Of a DNA stretch of 64,000 bases, positions 15,608 to 25,213 are shown in pieces. The DNA is from Allotamlana fucoidanivorans (GTDB lineage: Bacteria > Bacteroidota > Bacteroidia > Flavobacteriales > Flavobacteriaceae), in assembly GCF_045788535.1 (NCBI RefSeq), contig NZ_CP074074.1, positions 2,108,001 to 2,172,000 of the forward strand, read 5' to 3'. Within the stretch, counting starts at the first letter, position 1, and every line of letters starts with the position of its first letter. Made by a program: the position numbers and the translations under genes. Below the pieces are notes generated by a model. The model had not been told where the DNA came from and made no database searches. It saw nothing but the letters and a program-made list of their open reading frames with translations.

Positions 15608-18403
15608 ATGAGAAAAACAACTTTTTTATTACTGAGCATATTTACTTTCATTAACTTATTTGCACAGGCAGAGCTTCCAATGGATTTGCCACAAATGATG
15701 GGAGAAATTTCGGAGCCTCAACCTCAGGGTATAGTTGATGAAAACCCTGTATGGCTTCATGTGAAAGTTCCTTTATCTGCTGATGGAGCAACGAATTCAC
15801 AGCGTAGAGCTGATAAAGCAAGATTACAATTTCAAAGACGTTTTTATTTTAAGTTATCTAAAAACACAAGTTTTACTGGAGATGATGTCTATGAAAGTGG
15901 GCCTAAACGCTATTCGTTTTACTCACCTTATGAACATTTATCTGTTGGTAAATGGTATTGGAAATATGGGGTAGCTGATCCTGACACTCCGGATAGTCCA
16001 GTTTGGAATTCTCAAGTCTATTCTTTTGAGATAACCGGGAATGAGAGGCTTACTCCCATTCCGCCAAGGCCAGAGGAAGTATTAAATAGCGCCATAAGTC
16101 GCCCAAATCCTGTAACCGTATTGTTTAAGGAAGAATTTGGAAAACTATTGCCAACGCAAAAGTGGCCACAGTTGGCGAGTTTTATATTAACTAAAGTTGA
16201 CCAGAACTTTAATAAAAATACTCCGATGACTTATACTGTTAGTGATCAGGATGCTATTAATGCTGGTTATGTTGATGAAAATGGTAATGCTAATGCTGAA
16301 GAACTATTTTTTAGGAAGCTTATAAACACTCGCTATGGACAAAAGAATAGATACTTGAAAGAGTTGATGTCAGGCTACTTATTGACAGGAAGAACAGAAA
16401 TCCGTGATATGATTGTACAAAAGGCAAATGAGCTTATTGATTTCTATAATACTGGAGAATTTTATATTGGTTCGATAGGAAAGACTATGACCGTTAGAGA
16501 TAATACATGGGGTGGTAATAACCCCAAAGGAGATTTCTTAGAGTTAATAACAGAAGCTTTAACAGAAGAAGAAAAGAAAGAATTTGTGGAAGATGCATAT
16601 CCGCTAACACGTACATCTCCAGAAGTGGCAGAGAAAGCAGAACATGCTTTGTATAGCCAGCATTTATGGCAAGAAATAGCAGATGTCATATTAACACCCA
16701 TGATTTATGCCAGATATTCAGCTCAGGCTAGAGAAGAGTTTTATTATGCTTATGAGCTATGGTTGTATCGGGCTCCCTCTTTAAGTAGAACGGATGGTGG
16801 AAGTCAAGAAGGTGATGGTTATTTAGGTGTGCATGATGACTATTTATCATTTATACCTTGGCTACTTTACAAGCTAACAGGGCATAATTATTATAAAGGA
16901 CATCCATGGTTTCAAAATATTGGTAAGTATTTACAATATACCAATGCTTTTGGGACATTACCCAATAGTTTTTGTGATGGTGATAGTCCTGCTACAACTA
17001 TGCCATACACCATGGAAACTATGGCGTATTTAGACCCAGATAATTACTGGAGTAAGTATAGGTTTAGTCAACTGCCGCAACAAGACTTCAAAAAAGCTGC
17101 AGCAGATTTAGGTAAAAAGAGAATGGGAATGGGAAGATTATCTATGTGGAATTATTTTGACGAGTCAGATTTATCTAATGTGAAGCCCCCTACTACTTTA
17201 GCAGCTGCTTTTCGAGATATTGGTGAGGTGGCAATGAACACAGACTTTATTAATAAAGAAAAGAATTTACATGTTACATTTCATTCTTCTCCTTATGGTT
17301 CAGCACAACATACGCATCCTGCTCAAAACGCATTCAATTTATCGTATGGTGGTCAAGACATGTTTTGGAAAGTTGGTTTTTATAATGGAGGAGGACCACA
17401 TAACGTCCTAAATTATAAAAATTCTCGTGCACATAACACAATTATGGCCGATAGCTTAGTTCAAGGATTTCATCATTCAGCATATGGATGGATAACTCGG
17501 TTTGCAACAGGTAATAAAATCAGTTATGCTTTGGGAGATGCAAGTAATGCTTATAATGGAAAACATTGGCTTGCTAATGGTAAGCCTGGGAATACGGATG
17601 CTGACGGAAATCATATATTCAAACCGACTCCTGACCCTGATACTCATATATCTCATACTCGAGAGTTTGGTTTTGGAGATCCTGGTGTAACACGATTTCG
17701 AAGACATCTTGCTATGCTTCGACCTAACTATGTACTGATTTACGATGAGTTAGAGGCAGAAAACCCTATTACTTGGCAATTTAATATTCATTCCAGACGA
17801 TTTATGAAGAAGTTAGGCGATAACTGGTTAATGGCCACTAATGATTATGGTTCTGCTTCAGTTAAGTTATTTTGTAATAGCCCAACTATTACAACATTAG
17901 ACTCTGAGTGGCTTCCTAGTTATAGGGAAAGCAATTTTATAAAACCAGAAAATAATCGTCAATGGCTGTTAAAGCCTTGGGATGATGAGAACAAATTGCC
18001 CAAGCCTATTCCAGACCATTATCATGGGACAATTGGAACATCTGAAAAACACTCTAAAATGCGATTTTTGACTCTTATTGAAATGCATCCTGATGAAACA
18101 TCAACATACCTGCCGACTGAGCCTCAAAGTACTACTAATGGAGCTGGTTTAACAGTTATTCAGGCAGGAGAATATACTATTAAGGTACAGCTAGATGCTA
18201 CTGAAAAATCCTTTTTAAGTGTTGTGAATGCAAATGGAAGTGCTGCGTTATTAACGGGTCAAGATGCAAAGGCGTTTTGGGTTAAAGGTAAACAATACAG
18301 AACACAATATAGAGGAGCCACGCTTTTGATAGAGGACGGTGAAATTGAGATAGAAGAGGTTGACAAATACCCAGATGCACTCATATACGGTAACAAGTAT
18401 TAA
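15608..18403 (+). CDS. Heparinase II/III-type polysaccharide lyase with DUF4962-like N-terminus (second copy)
   Basis: The 931-residue protein carries a cleavable Sec signal (LLSIFTFINLFAQ) rather than a lipobox. Architecture parallels the 913-residue lyase: a DUF4962-like module with VGKWYWKYG, a helical toroid with SQHLWQEIADV, then the beta-sandwich opening at SAQHTHPAQNAF (about residues 565-576) with SRAHNTIMADSLVQG. The equivalent motif in the other copy is SHGHADQNSF, so the first glycine-histidine pair is replaced here. The two may split different uronate linkages, or one acts outside the cell and the other in the periplasm. It follows the DUF1566 gene by 18 bp. The substrate is not deducible; family is well supported. 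Confidence 0.85.
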   Translation: MRKTTFLLLSIFTFINLFAQAELPMDLPQMMGEISEPQPQGIVDENPVWLHVKVPLSADGATNSQRRADKARLQFQRRFYFKLSKNTSFTGDDVYESGPKRYSFYSPYEHLSVGKWYWKYGVADPDTPDSPVWNSQVYSFEITGNERLTPIPPRPEEVLNSAISRPNPVTVLFKEEFGKLLPTQKWPQLASFILTKVDQNFNKNTPMTYTVSDQDAINAGYVDENGNANAEELFFRKLINTRYGQKNRYLKELMSGYLLTGRTEIRDMIVQKANELIDFYNTGEFYIGSIGKTMTVRDNTWGGNNPKGDFLELITEALTEEEKKEFVEDAYPLTRTSPEVAEKAEHALYSQHLWQEIADVILTPMIYARYSAQAREEFYYAYELWLYRAPSLSRTDGGSQEGDGYLGVHDDYLSFIPWLLYKLTGHNYYKGHPWFQNIGKYLQYTNAFGTLPNSFCDGDSPATTMPYTMETMAYLDPDNYWSKYRFSQLPQQDFKKAAADLGKKRMGMGRLSMWNYFDESDLSNVKPPTTLAAAFRDIGEVAMNTDFINKEKNLHVTFHSSPYGSAQHTHPAQNAFNLSYGGQDMFWKVGFYNGGGPHNVLNYKNSRAHNTIMADSLVQGFHHSAYGWITRFATGNKISYALGDASNAYNGKHWLANGKPGNTDADGNHIFKPTPDPDTHISHTREFGFGDPGVTRFRRHLAMLRPNYVLIYDELEAENPITWQFNIHSRRFMKKLGDNWLMATNDYGSASVKLFCNSPTITTLDSEWLPSYRESNFIKPENNRQWLLKPWDDENKLPKPIPDHYHGTIGTSEKHSKMRFLTLIEMHPDETSTYLPTEPQSTTNGAGLTVIQAGEYTIKVQLDATEKSFLSVVNANGSAALLTGQDAKAFWVKGKQYRTQYRGATLLIEDGEIEIEEVDKYPDALIYGNKY

Positions 18404-18842
18404 TGCTGCTAAATAATAAGTTTCATAGAACATTTTTAGTATAAAGAATACCCTAGAGCTCTGCGTTGGGGTAGTTCATTTATTAAATTTAGAAATGATT
18501 ATATTTAGAATTTTTATAACGGCGAGGAATCACAATATAAACTAAGTCTTTAATAAGTAAGTTATATTTTGATACATATTGATTAGATTTGTGATTATGA
18601 AAGCTTAAAATGCTCTGATTGATGTCTTTATTGATGTCCTAAACGTGAAAATTAAAATATAAAGTACTGAAATTTAGTTGGTTGTGATTGGTGGTTTTAA
18701 CCCTGCCACCCCGACTTTTAAAGAAAATAATAAGGAATAAAAACTTGGTAATTGAATCATTATCAGGTTTTTGTCGTTTTTAGGGGGTTCGTGTTATTTG
18801 AATTCATTTAAATAAAAATGGGATCAAGACCAATTGTTGTGT

Positions 18843-19030
18843 TTAGGCAAAAATTTGAGTTAATCTTAATAGGAAGAATTCAGTGTTTTTTACACCTCTA
18901 AATTGCCATCTAAAAGCTTTAATTTTTGCATTAAAAGATTCAGCGGATGCATTTCTGCTTCTTTTTATGAAGTAATTTAAGATAGATCTATAGTTTATGG
19001 TTATAGTGTTTGCATAGTATTAAATGCTAT
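18843..19030 (-). pseudogene. ISL3-family transposase remnant (C-terminal end)
   Basis: On the minus strand about 55 residues read as ITINYRSILNYFIKRSRN, then ASAESFNAKIKAFRWQ, then FRGVKNTEFFLLRLTQIFA and a stop. This is the conserved C-terminal end of ISL3 (IS204/IS1001/IS1165) transposases, including the NYF-x-x-R-x-NA-x-AES-NAKIK signature. A stop codon interrupts the frame just upstream and no N-terminal half is present, so the gene is dead. Confidence 0.85.
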
Positions 19031-19107
19031 TCGTCCTGTTTGAGAATGACCCCTTTTCTCTTTTTTTCTATGAAAAGTAGGACTTTGCTAAAAGTCCTAA
19101 ACATATG

Positions 19108-19148
19108 ATTTTTAAATTTACACATTGCAGGATAGCTTTTTTAGTTAC
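19108..19148. repeat. Isolated IS256-like terminal repeat
   Basis: The stretch gatttttaaatttacacatt then gcaggatagcttttttagtta resembles the right end of the intact IS256 element in this window (gatttaaaacttacacactt then tacgggatagtgtctttttt). It is preceded, as in the intact element, by paired aggact/agtcct sequences. No transposase of that type is attached, so it looks like a solo end left by a related but different element. Confidence 0.45.
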
Positions 19149-19150
19149 AA

Positions 19151-21412
19151 TTAATGACTTATTATAATTTTGTTCATATACGAGTCATTTCCTATCACTG
19201 TTTGTATCAAATATATATTGGGTGCTAAATCTTTATGAAAATCTATGTGGTTTTTGTAATCTATAACTTCAGAGGATATCAACTGTCCGGTGATGTTGTA
19301 CAGGGTTACCTGCACCGTCTTTACCTTGTTGTTTTTGGGTAATATTAAAGTAAATCTTCCATTTTTAGCAGGGTTGGGAAATAGTTTAAGATTTTGTTCT
19401 TGTAAGGTTTCAATAGTTTCCTCATTATCTACTGATTGGGCTTCATTATGGGTTTGGTTTTTCTTATTGCCTGCTTGTTTTGCTGCACTCATGTTTAATG
19501 GAATTTTTAGATGTGAATAAGAGCCTGCCGGTGCTGTGATATTCCATTTGTTAATTCCATTTAAGCTGTAAGAGTTTGCCGCGGCAGTGTCGATTGCTGT
19601 CCAAATGGTTCTTTTTATAGTCCCATTGGTTGTGTAACCACCAGACAATTGTAATTTAACGGTTTTACTAATGGTATCCTTATTGATAATATGTACATCT
19701 AAAGTATCTTGATTGGCAAAAGCAACTACTTTAATATTCTTGTTATCGGAAGTGCTTGGTCTTACGCTGCCTTCGGAGTTATTTACAATATTTTGAAAAC
19801 CAGTATATTTTATAGGTTGTGTTCCTCCATTTGCCCAAACAAACCGCTTGCAAACTTGGTAGAATGTAATAGACTCTACACCATTTCTTAATGCAGGAAA
19901 TATGTTTTCCATTCCATCTACAAGTTTTTCAATACCATCACTGGTTTTATATCGTGTAGACTCGGTATACCAAACTGGATTAGCCGATTTATTCACTAAA
20001 GATGCCCATACATCATCACGTTCTTCTTCAGGAATAGGGTTAGAGCCTTCTACATCATCATAAAAATGAGATCCTGAGATATCTATTTGGTCTTCTACGT
20101 CGTCCACATCGCTCACAGAGGTACGTAAAGCCCAGCGTTCAAGCCCCACACGTTGTGTTGTTCCTAATTTGGTCATTTGGTCAAACACTTTAAAGTGGTC
20201 GGAATCATCTGCGGCATCTTCATTCCAAGGGCCCAAATAATCAATTGTGATTCCAGCTGCCGTCATCCTGTCTATAAAACTATCAAGGTAAGCGGCATAA
20301 GTAGTAAGGTTCAGGTTATAAATATTGTACGAACAGCATCCTTGCCATGAAGATGGGAATTTATGAGCACCATGATAATCGGTTCCATAACCATTGCCAT
20401 TGGCAATACTGGCAAATACCTTAACATTAGGATTTACGCTTTTTACCGAATTTATTACAGTAATAACATCATCATAAATAGGGTCTGTTATAGGCTGTAA
20501 TGCAAAAATGGGAACCCGCAATATTTTTAAATTCATATCGCCATAAAGTTTTTGGGAAACAGTGTTTGTATTACCATCGGCCCATGCTTTAATAGTTAGT
20601 TTTGCATCTCCTCCAAAAGTAACAGTTTGCTTACTTTGCTCTGGGAATACTGTAATATGGTTTAAGTTTAGTTCGCCATTGTAAACATCGGTAACTTCTG
20701 TTGAAGATAAGGCCCTGTTGAATATGGCCACCTGATCTAAATTAGCTTTTGTGTTTTTAGAGTTACCACTACCATCAACAAAAGGGGTTACAGCTCCTGT
20801 AGAGGCGTTAACATTAGCTTTTAGCCCTAAATATAGGCTTAGGTTGGTTAGGTTGTGTATGGTTTGCCCGGTACTGGTTGCAACCTGTGTTCCATCAATA
20901 TACAACACTACGGTACCTGTATTATATGTTAGTGCAATGTGGTGGTATTGGTCTTGGGGCAATACGTCCACTGCAGATAGCCCCAAGCCGTTAATTTCGC
21001 CTGTAGGTTTTTTAATTTGTATATGCTCACTAACATAGTTGGTTCCATCGTTCCCTACAAAGCTTATTAATCCAAGCCACCATGCATTGGTGCCTGTCCA
21101 TTTATATTTAGCCGTTAGGCTGAACTCGTTTTTATTCAAAATAGTTTCATCAAACTTTAAATAGCCCTCAAAATTTTTAAATAAGACATTTTCACCAGCA
21201 TCATTTACAATAGCATTATTAGTTTGTGGGTAGGTTCCGGCAGGATTTGCGAGACTTACTGTACCACTCGCGTTAACGTTTGTAATTCCTGAAACACCAT
21301 AAGGGATTATGGTGTTGTCCTCGAATGTTAGATAGGCTTGGGGCGTAATAAATTGGGAAAAAGAGTAGTGGCTAGAAATAAGTAATACAAAGAAGAGAAA
21401 TTTTGTTTTCAT
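19151..21412 (-). CDS. Secreted clan GH-A-like glycoside hydrolase with LamG and type IX sorting domains
   Basis: Domains in order: Sec signal (residues 1-19), LamG/concanavalin-like domain (about 22-245, with HHIALTYNTGTVVLYIDG and VAIFNRALS), a TIM-barrel-like catalytic domain (about 255-575), a small beta domain (to about 640), a Gln/Asn-rich linker and a type A sorting domain (about 675-753, LKLFPNPAKNGRF). Candidate catalytic residues are Glu398 in DYLGPWNED (acid/base) and Glu484 in PVWYTES (nucleophile), spaced as in GH30/GH59-type enzymes. A Cys-Cys pair (QGCCSY, 359-360) may form a rare vicinal disulfide. The sorting domain implies surface or extracellular action, so it may start depolymerisation. 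I cannot assign a CAZy family; GH30/GH59 relationship is inference. Confidence 0.75.
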   Translation of the reverse strand: MKTKFLFFVLLISSHYSFSQFITPQAYLTFEDNTIIPYGVSGITNVNASGTVSLANPAGTYPQTNNAIVNDAGENVLFKNFEGYLKFDETILNKNEFSLTAKYKWTGTNAWWLGLISFVGNDGTNYVSEHIQIKKPTGEINGLGLSAVDVLPQDQYHHIALTYNTGTVVLYIDGTQVATSTGQTIHNLTNLSLYLGLKANVNASTGAVTPFVDGSGNSKNTKANLDQVAIFNRALSSTEVTDVYNGELNLNHITVFPEQSKQTVTFGGDAKLTIKAWADGNTNTVSQKLYGDMNLKILRVPIFALQPITDPIYDDVITVINSVKSVNPNVKVFASIANGNGYGTDYHGAHKFPSSWQGCCSYNIYNLNLTTYAAYLDSFIDRMTAAGITIDYLGPWNEDAADDSDHFKVFDQMTKLGTTQRVGLERWALRTSVSDVDDVEDQIDISGSHFYDDVEGSNPIPEEERDDVWASLVNKSANPVWYTESTRYKTSDGIEKLVDGMENIFPALRNGVESITFYQVCKRFVWANGGTQPIKYTGFQNIVNNSEGSVRPSTSDNKNIKVVAFANQDTLDVHIINKDTISKTVKLQLSGGYTTNGTIKRTIWTAIDTAAANSYSLNGINKWNITAPAGSYSHLKIPLNMSAAKQAGNKKNQTHNEAQSVDNEETIETLQEQNLKLFPNPAKNGRFTLILPKNNKVKTVQVTLYNITGQLISSEVIDYKNHIDFHKDLAPNIYLIQTVIGNDSYMNKIIISH

Positions 21413-21810
21413 AATTATTGTGCTGATTTATTAGTTGTTATAAAATTATGAAGCACAACTTGTTTTTGTGTATCGCGAATAGTGCAATTATGGGGTTGTT
21501 TTGTTGCGAATACCAAAAATAACGAGGTATATTATTATGAAAATATTAATTTTATTACAGATTAAGTTTGCTTTTTTATTTTTAAGAGAATTCTTGTTTT
21601 GGCAATTATATTACAAAGCAATTAATAATTGACGAATGAAAAGGTGTAGTAATAAAAAAATGGTACTCCCAAAATAAATAAGAGAGTACCAAATTATAGC
21701 TAAATCATTATAGAATATTATAATGACTTTATGTGTCAAATTGTGCTCATTTAGTTTTGTAACAAAGGTAACAACATGAAAATTTTACAAGATTATGCTT
21801 GATTCTTGCT
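21413..21810. other. Intergenic region with repeated gcgaata motif
   Basis: This stretch lies upstream of the secreted GH-A-like gene and downstream of the sulfatase operon. It holds the sulfatase operon terminator and two direct copies of gcgaata (21475-21481 and 21506-21512) about three helical turns apart, 60-100 bases before the GH-A-like start codon. They may be regulator sites; nothing else was recognised. Confidence 0.35.
21654..21691 (-). terminator. Rho-independent terminator of the GH2-sulfatase operon
   Basis: Perfect 8-base arms tggtactc / gagtacca are separated by 15 bases; on the minus strand the stem is followed by seven T residues. It lies 120 bp after the stop codon of the last operon gene and before the next minus-strand gene. 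Confidence 0.85.
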
Positions 21811-23730
21811 TTATTCATGATGATTGTACCCTTTTTCAGGTTCACCAGTAGCACCCCATAAATCTTGATAAGCTAAGTACCCTGTATTAATTAATGCAGA
21901 TTTTATATAGAACTGGTTTAAATCTTTATTTTCTCTAAGCTGTATTAATTCTTCCTCTATAGGTTTTGCCAGTGAATCTAAGTTTTGTAATGTAGCGTAA
22001 GCTATAAAATAATCGTTTTTTATCTGCTCTAGTATATACTGCAAAGCATTTTTATTGGCTTTAGATTTTACCAATATTTCGGCGGACATTAATCGTATTT
22101 CTGTATTTTCATTGTCGTTGTTGAAGTTTTTGTTGACTTCATCTGGGACATCATTAATAAGCTGTCTTTCTAAAAGTTGCAAAACACCTACCGAGCCCCA
22201 ATACCGTATGGCAGGTTCCTCAGAATTTAGGAACCCTTTTATGGTTTCAATATCTGAAGCTTTGGCAGTACTTGCAAATGCTGCAGCATCTATAATGGCC
22301 TCTACGGGTTGATGGGTTTGTTTTACATAAGTATAAAAAGGCAGGGTATCCTTTTGCTTTCTCATAGACCATGGGTAGAGCCCTAAATCCTTCTTTTGCT
22401 TCATAAAATCAATTAAATCTTGTTTCATTTGTGAAACTTTTTCTTGATATTTTGGATCATTAGCAAGATTATTTACTTCAAAGCTATCGGTTTTGGTATC
22501 ATAAAATTCTAGAGCGGTAGTTGGTTTCCAAAAAACACTTTGTAAACTGTCTGTTTTACCTTCTATATGAGCTTTGTCCCAACCTTGATAAGAGGGCATT
22601 TGCCATTGGTAAGATTGTCTGGTACCATTGGGGTAGGCCGAATTAAAATTCCAGATTAATTTATATCTTCCATCTGTTAATGCACGGGAAGGAATATAAC
22701 TTTGTTCTTGATTGGCTCTATACAGAAACAGTTCGGATTTTGGTTCTGGGACTTGCTTACCTAAAAAAGGTTGTCCCATCATAAAATCTGGTTTTTCTAT
22801 ACCTACTAGGTTAAAAATTGTGGGAGCAAAATCAATAAACCCAACTAAGTTGTCATTTTTATTAGCAGAGGTAGTTTGCGCCAAATGTTTATATTTCTCA
22901 GGTAAGTGTACGATTAAAGGAACACGTGTTCCGGTATCGTAAACATAGGCTTTTCCACGAGGCAAACACCCCCCATGGTCTGAATAGAAAAACACAATGG
23001 TGTTGTCTGCTTCACCCGAAGCTTCCAATTCATCAAGACGTTTTTTTACCCATACATCCATTTTATTTACCGCATCATAATACCAAGCAATATCATCTTT
23101 AATCTCTTCTACATCTGGCAAATATGGAGGCAATGTAACACTATCAAGAGCAATGGTTCTTGGTTCTCTCCCTTTAGTATTTCTAGTGGCTACCCGTTTG
23201 GTGTGTGTACCACTATAATTGAACACAGAAAAGAAGGGTTGCGCTTTGCTTGGTCTGTTAAGATAACTTGCCTTTTTGTTAGATTCATGCCATAAGTTTT
23301 TAGGTGTATTATTGGCATTGTAATCTGTCTTGCTATTATTAGTGCAGTAATAACCAGCCTCTTGTAAATATTTTGAATAATAAAAATCTTGGGGTACGGC
23401 CCGAGCTTCACGGTGCCAATCTGTAGCCAACATTGGTGCATAAATACCCGACATTAATGTAGACCTAGCTGGAGAGCATTGGGCACCATTTGAGAAGGCA
23501 TTTGTAAAAACAATTCCGTTTTTTCCCATAACATTTAAAGTTGGAGTAGTGGTATATTTGTTTCCGTAAGAATCTAAAAACGGACTCATATCTTCAACAA
23601 CCAACCATAAAATATTTGGTTTTTCTGTAGGAACATCTAAATTTTTACACGAATTAAAAGAGGATACAACCAGTATAAGTGATGCGCTTACTATAAGCGT
23701 AATATAAATGGATAGTCTTTTGGTAACCAT
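21811..23730 (-). CDS. Family S1 sulfatase lipoprotein (heparan N-sulfatase-like, S1_8-type)
   Basis: A lipoprotein signal ends at Cys28 (SSFNSC). The catalytic domain starts at LWLVVEDMSPFLDSYG and carries Cys85-S-P-A-R followed by STLMSGIYAPML, the motif form with Ala in place of Ser that is typical of sulfamidase-like S1_8 members. VFFYSDHGGCLPRGKAYVYDTGTRVPL provides the second metal and active-site segment. The 639-residue length exceeds most sulfatases because of a helical C-terminal extension of about 120 residues (EEPAIRYWGSVGVLQLLERQ), which looks like HEAT-type repeats and is often seen in this subgroup. It is the last gene of the GH2-sulfatase-sulfatase operon, six bases after the preceding stop. 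Substrate unknown. Confidence 0.9.
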   Translation of the reverse strand: MVTKRLSIYITLIVSASLILVVSSFNSCKNLDVPTEKPNILWLVVEDMSPFLDSYGNKYTTTPTLNVMGKNGIVFTNAFSNGAQCSPARSTLMSGIYAPMLATDWHREARAVPQDFYYSKYLQEAGYYCTNNSKTDYNANNTPKNLWHESNKKASYLNRPSKAQPFFSVFNYSGTHTKRVATRNTKGREPRTIALDSVTLPPYLPDVEEIKDDIAWYYDAVNKMDVWVKKRLDELEASGEADNTIVFFYSDHGGCLPRGKAYVYDTGTRVPLIVHLPEKYKHLAQTTSANKNDNLVGFIDFAPTIFNLVGIEKPDFMMGQPFLGKQVPEPKSELFLYRANQEQSYIPSRALTDGRYKLIWNFNSAYPNGTRQSYQWQMPSYQGWDKAHIEGKTDSLQSVFWKPTTALEFYDTKTDSFEVNNLANDPKYQEKVSQMKQDLIDFMKQKKDLGLYPWSMRKQKDTLPFYTYVKQTHQPVEAIIDAAAFASTAKASDIETIKGFLNSEEPAIRYWGSVGVLQLLERQLINDVPDEVNKNFNNDNENTEIRLMSAEILVKSKANKNALQYILEQIKNDYFIAYATLQNLDSLAKPIEEELIQLRENKDLNQFYIKSALINTGYLAYQDLWGATGEPEKGYNHHE

Positions 23731-23736
23731 AGTGTT

Positions 23737-25197
23737 TTATTTCTTTATAATACTTTGTTTTTGTTCAAACTTTAAATCGTAATCGGGATTTATTTCCGTT
23801 GGAATAGGAGCATTGGTATCACTTCTCCATTGTTCTAATTTGTTCAATAATTCATTTACTTTATCAGGATGGGATGCTGCGATATTTTCAGCTTCTCCTA
23901 AATCAGTTTTCAGATTGTACAATTCTACAGCGCCATCTTCGAAATACTGGTGTAATTTCCAATCGCCTGAAATAATTACAGATCCTGGGCGCGTTCTAAA
24001 CAAAGGGTCTCTGCTGCTATCTTTTCCTTTTTTATAAGCTTGAAGGTATACAGGAAAATGGAAAAATAAATCTCTTTCCGTAATGTTTTGATTGGTATTA
24101 ATTAATGAATTTAAATCAACCCCATCCAATACCTTAGCTTTTTTTACGGGAGCAGCAATAGTTTGCAAAGTAGGATAGAAGTCCAAATTAGAAACAACTT
24201 GCAGTGAAGTTGTATTTGGCTTAGTATGGTTTGGCCATTTGATAATTAATGGCACCCTGATACCACCTTCGTAATACGATCCTTTTCCAGCTCTTAAAGG
24301 ATCTTGGTGTGAAATGGCGCGAATCCCTCCATTATCTGAAGTGAAAATAACTAACGTGTTTTCTTCCAATCCTTTTGTTTTAAGCGTATTCAATAACTTG
24401 CCTACGTTTTCGTCCATCGATGCTACCATAGCAGCATACTCTGCATTATTTTGCCCTTCATGGCCTTTTTTGGTTTTAAACTTTTCAACTAAACTGTCTT
24501 TGCCCATTATTGGTGTATGCACCGAATAGAACGGCATATAGACAAAAAAGGTGGTATCCTTATGTTTTTCTATAAAAGAGACCGCTTCATTGGTTAATCT
24601 ATCTGTTAAATACTCGCCTTCTGGCCCATCCTCAATAAAATCGATGTTGTAAGGCGAGAAGTACCCATTTTTACCAGGGTTACCCTTTCCGCTACCACCA
24701 ACATTATAATCTATACCTTGCTTAGCCGGGTTGTTGCCTACGTGCCATTTGCCAAAGTTAGAAGTAATGTAACCGCCAGATTTTAACATTTGTGGTAAGG
24801 TGTAAATAGAATCGTGCAAATGCTTTGTGTTTTTTATGGGTATAAGTTTTCTGGTTTTTTTGTGGCCTCTATCGGATGGGCTAACAGTGTAAACACCATG
24901 TCTGGGAGTGTTTAAGCCAGAAATAAGACAAGCTCTACTTGGTGCGCAATTGGCAGCTCCCGCATACGCATTGGTGAAAACCATGCCCTCTTGAGCAAGT
25001 TTATCCAAGTTAGGTGTTTCGTAATAAGAGCTTCCCATAAAACCCAAATCTTTCCATCCTAAATCATCCACATTAATTAAAACGATATTTGGTTTTTTTA
25101 AAGTGTTATTGATTTCAGATCTTTCCTTTTTAGATTTGCACCCAAATAAGGCTAGTATTGAAAAGAATGTTATAATTTGTTTATATATATAATACAT
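23737..25197 (-). CDS. Family S1 sulfatase lipoprotein (arylsulfatase A-like)
   Basis: The 486-residue protein has a lipobox at Cys20 (ILALFGC). Features of arylsulfatase A-type S1 enzymes are in order: LINVDDLGWKDLGFMGS, the formylglycine motif Cys84-A-P-S-R, SNFGKWHVGNNPAKQGID, FFVYMPFYSVHTPI and IFTSDNGGIRAISHQDPLRAGKGSYYEGGIRVPL. The G-K-W-H and S-D-N-G-G segments supply substrate and calcium ligands. It is the middle gene between the GH2 enzyme (16 bp spacing) and the S1_8-type sulfatase (6 bp spacing), which suggests that galactoside cleavage and desulfation are coordinated. A subfamily near S1_16 is possible but not shown. Confidence 0.9.
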   Translation of the reverse strand: MYYIYKQIITFFSILALFGCKSKKERSEINNTLKKPNIVLINVDDLGWKDLGFMGSSYYETPNLDKLAQEGMVFTNAYAGAANCAPSRACLISGLNTPRHGVYTVSPSDRGHKKTRKLIPIKNTKHLHDSIYTLPQMLKSGGYITSNFGKWHVGNNPAKQGIDYNVGGSGKGNPGKNGYFSPYNIDFIEDGPEGEYLTDRLTNEAVSFIEKHKDTTFFVYMPFYSVHTPIMGKDSLVEKFKTKKGHEGQNNAEYAAMVASMDENVGKLLNTLKTKGLEENTLVIFTSDNGGIRAISHQDPLRAGKGSYYEGGIRVPLIIKWPNHTKPNTTSLQVVSNLDFYPTLQTIAAPVKKAKVLDGVDLNSLINTNQNITERDLFFHFPVYLQAYKKGKDSSRDPLFRTRPGSVIISGDWKLHQYFEDGAVELYNLKTDLGEAENIAASHPDKVNELLNKLEQWRSDTNAPIPTEINPDYDLKFEQKQSIIKK

Positions 25198-25213
25198 TAT
25201 TATTTTAATTAAT

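Larger units (their letters stand above)
18404..19150. other. Intergenic region with IS remnants between convergent genes
   Basis: No intact gene lies in these 750 bases. The left 440 bases show nothing recognisable apart from a weak hairpin (accctagagctctgcgttggggt) near 18450. The right part holds an ISL3-type transposase remnant and an isolated IS256-like end, described separately. The two flanking PUL genes converge on this stretch, so it has accumulated mobile elements without breaking a coding region. Confidence 0.6.
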
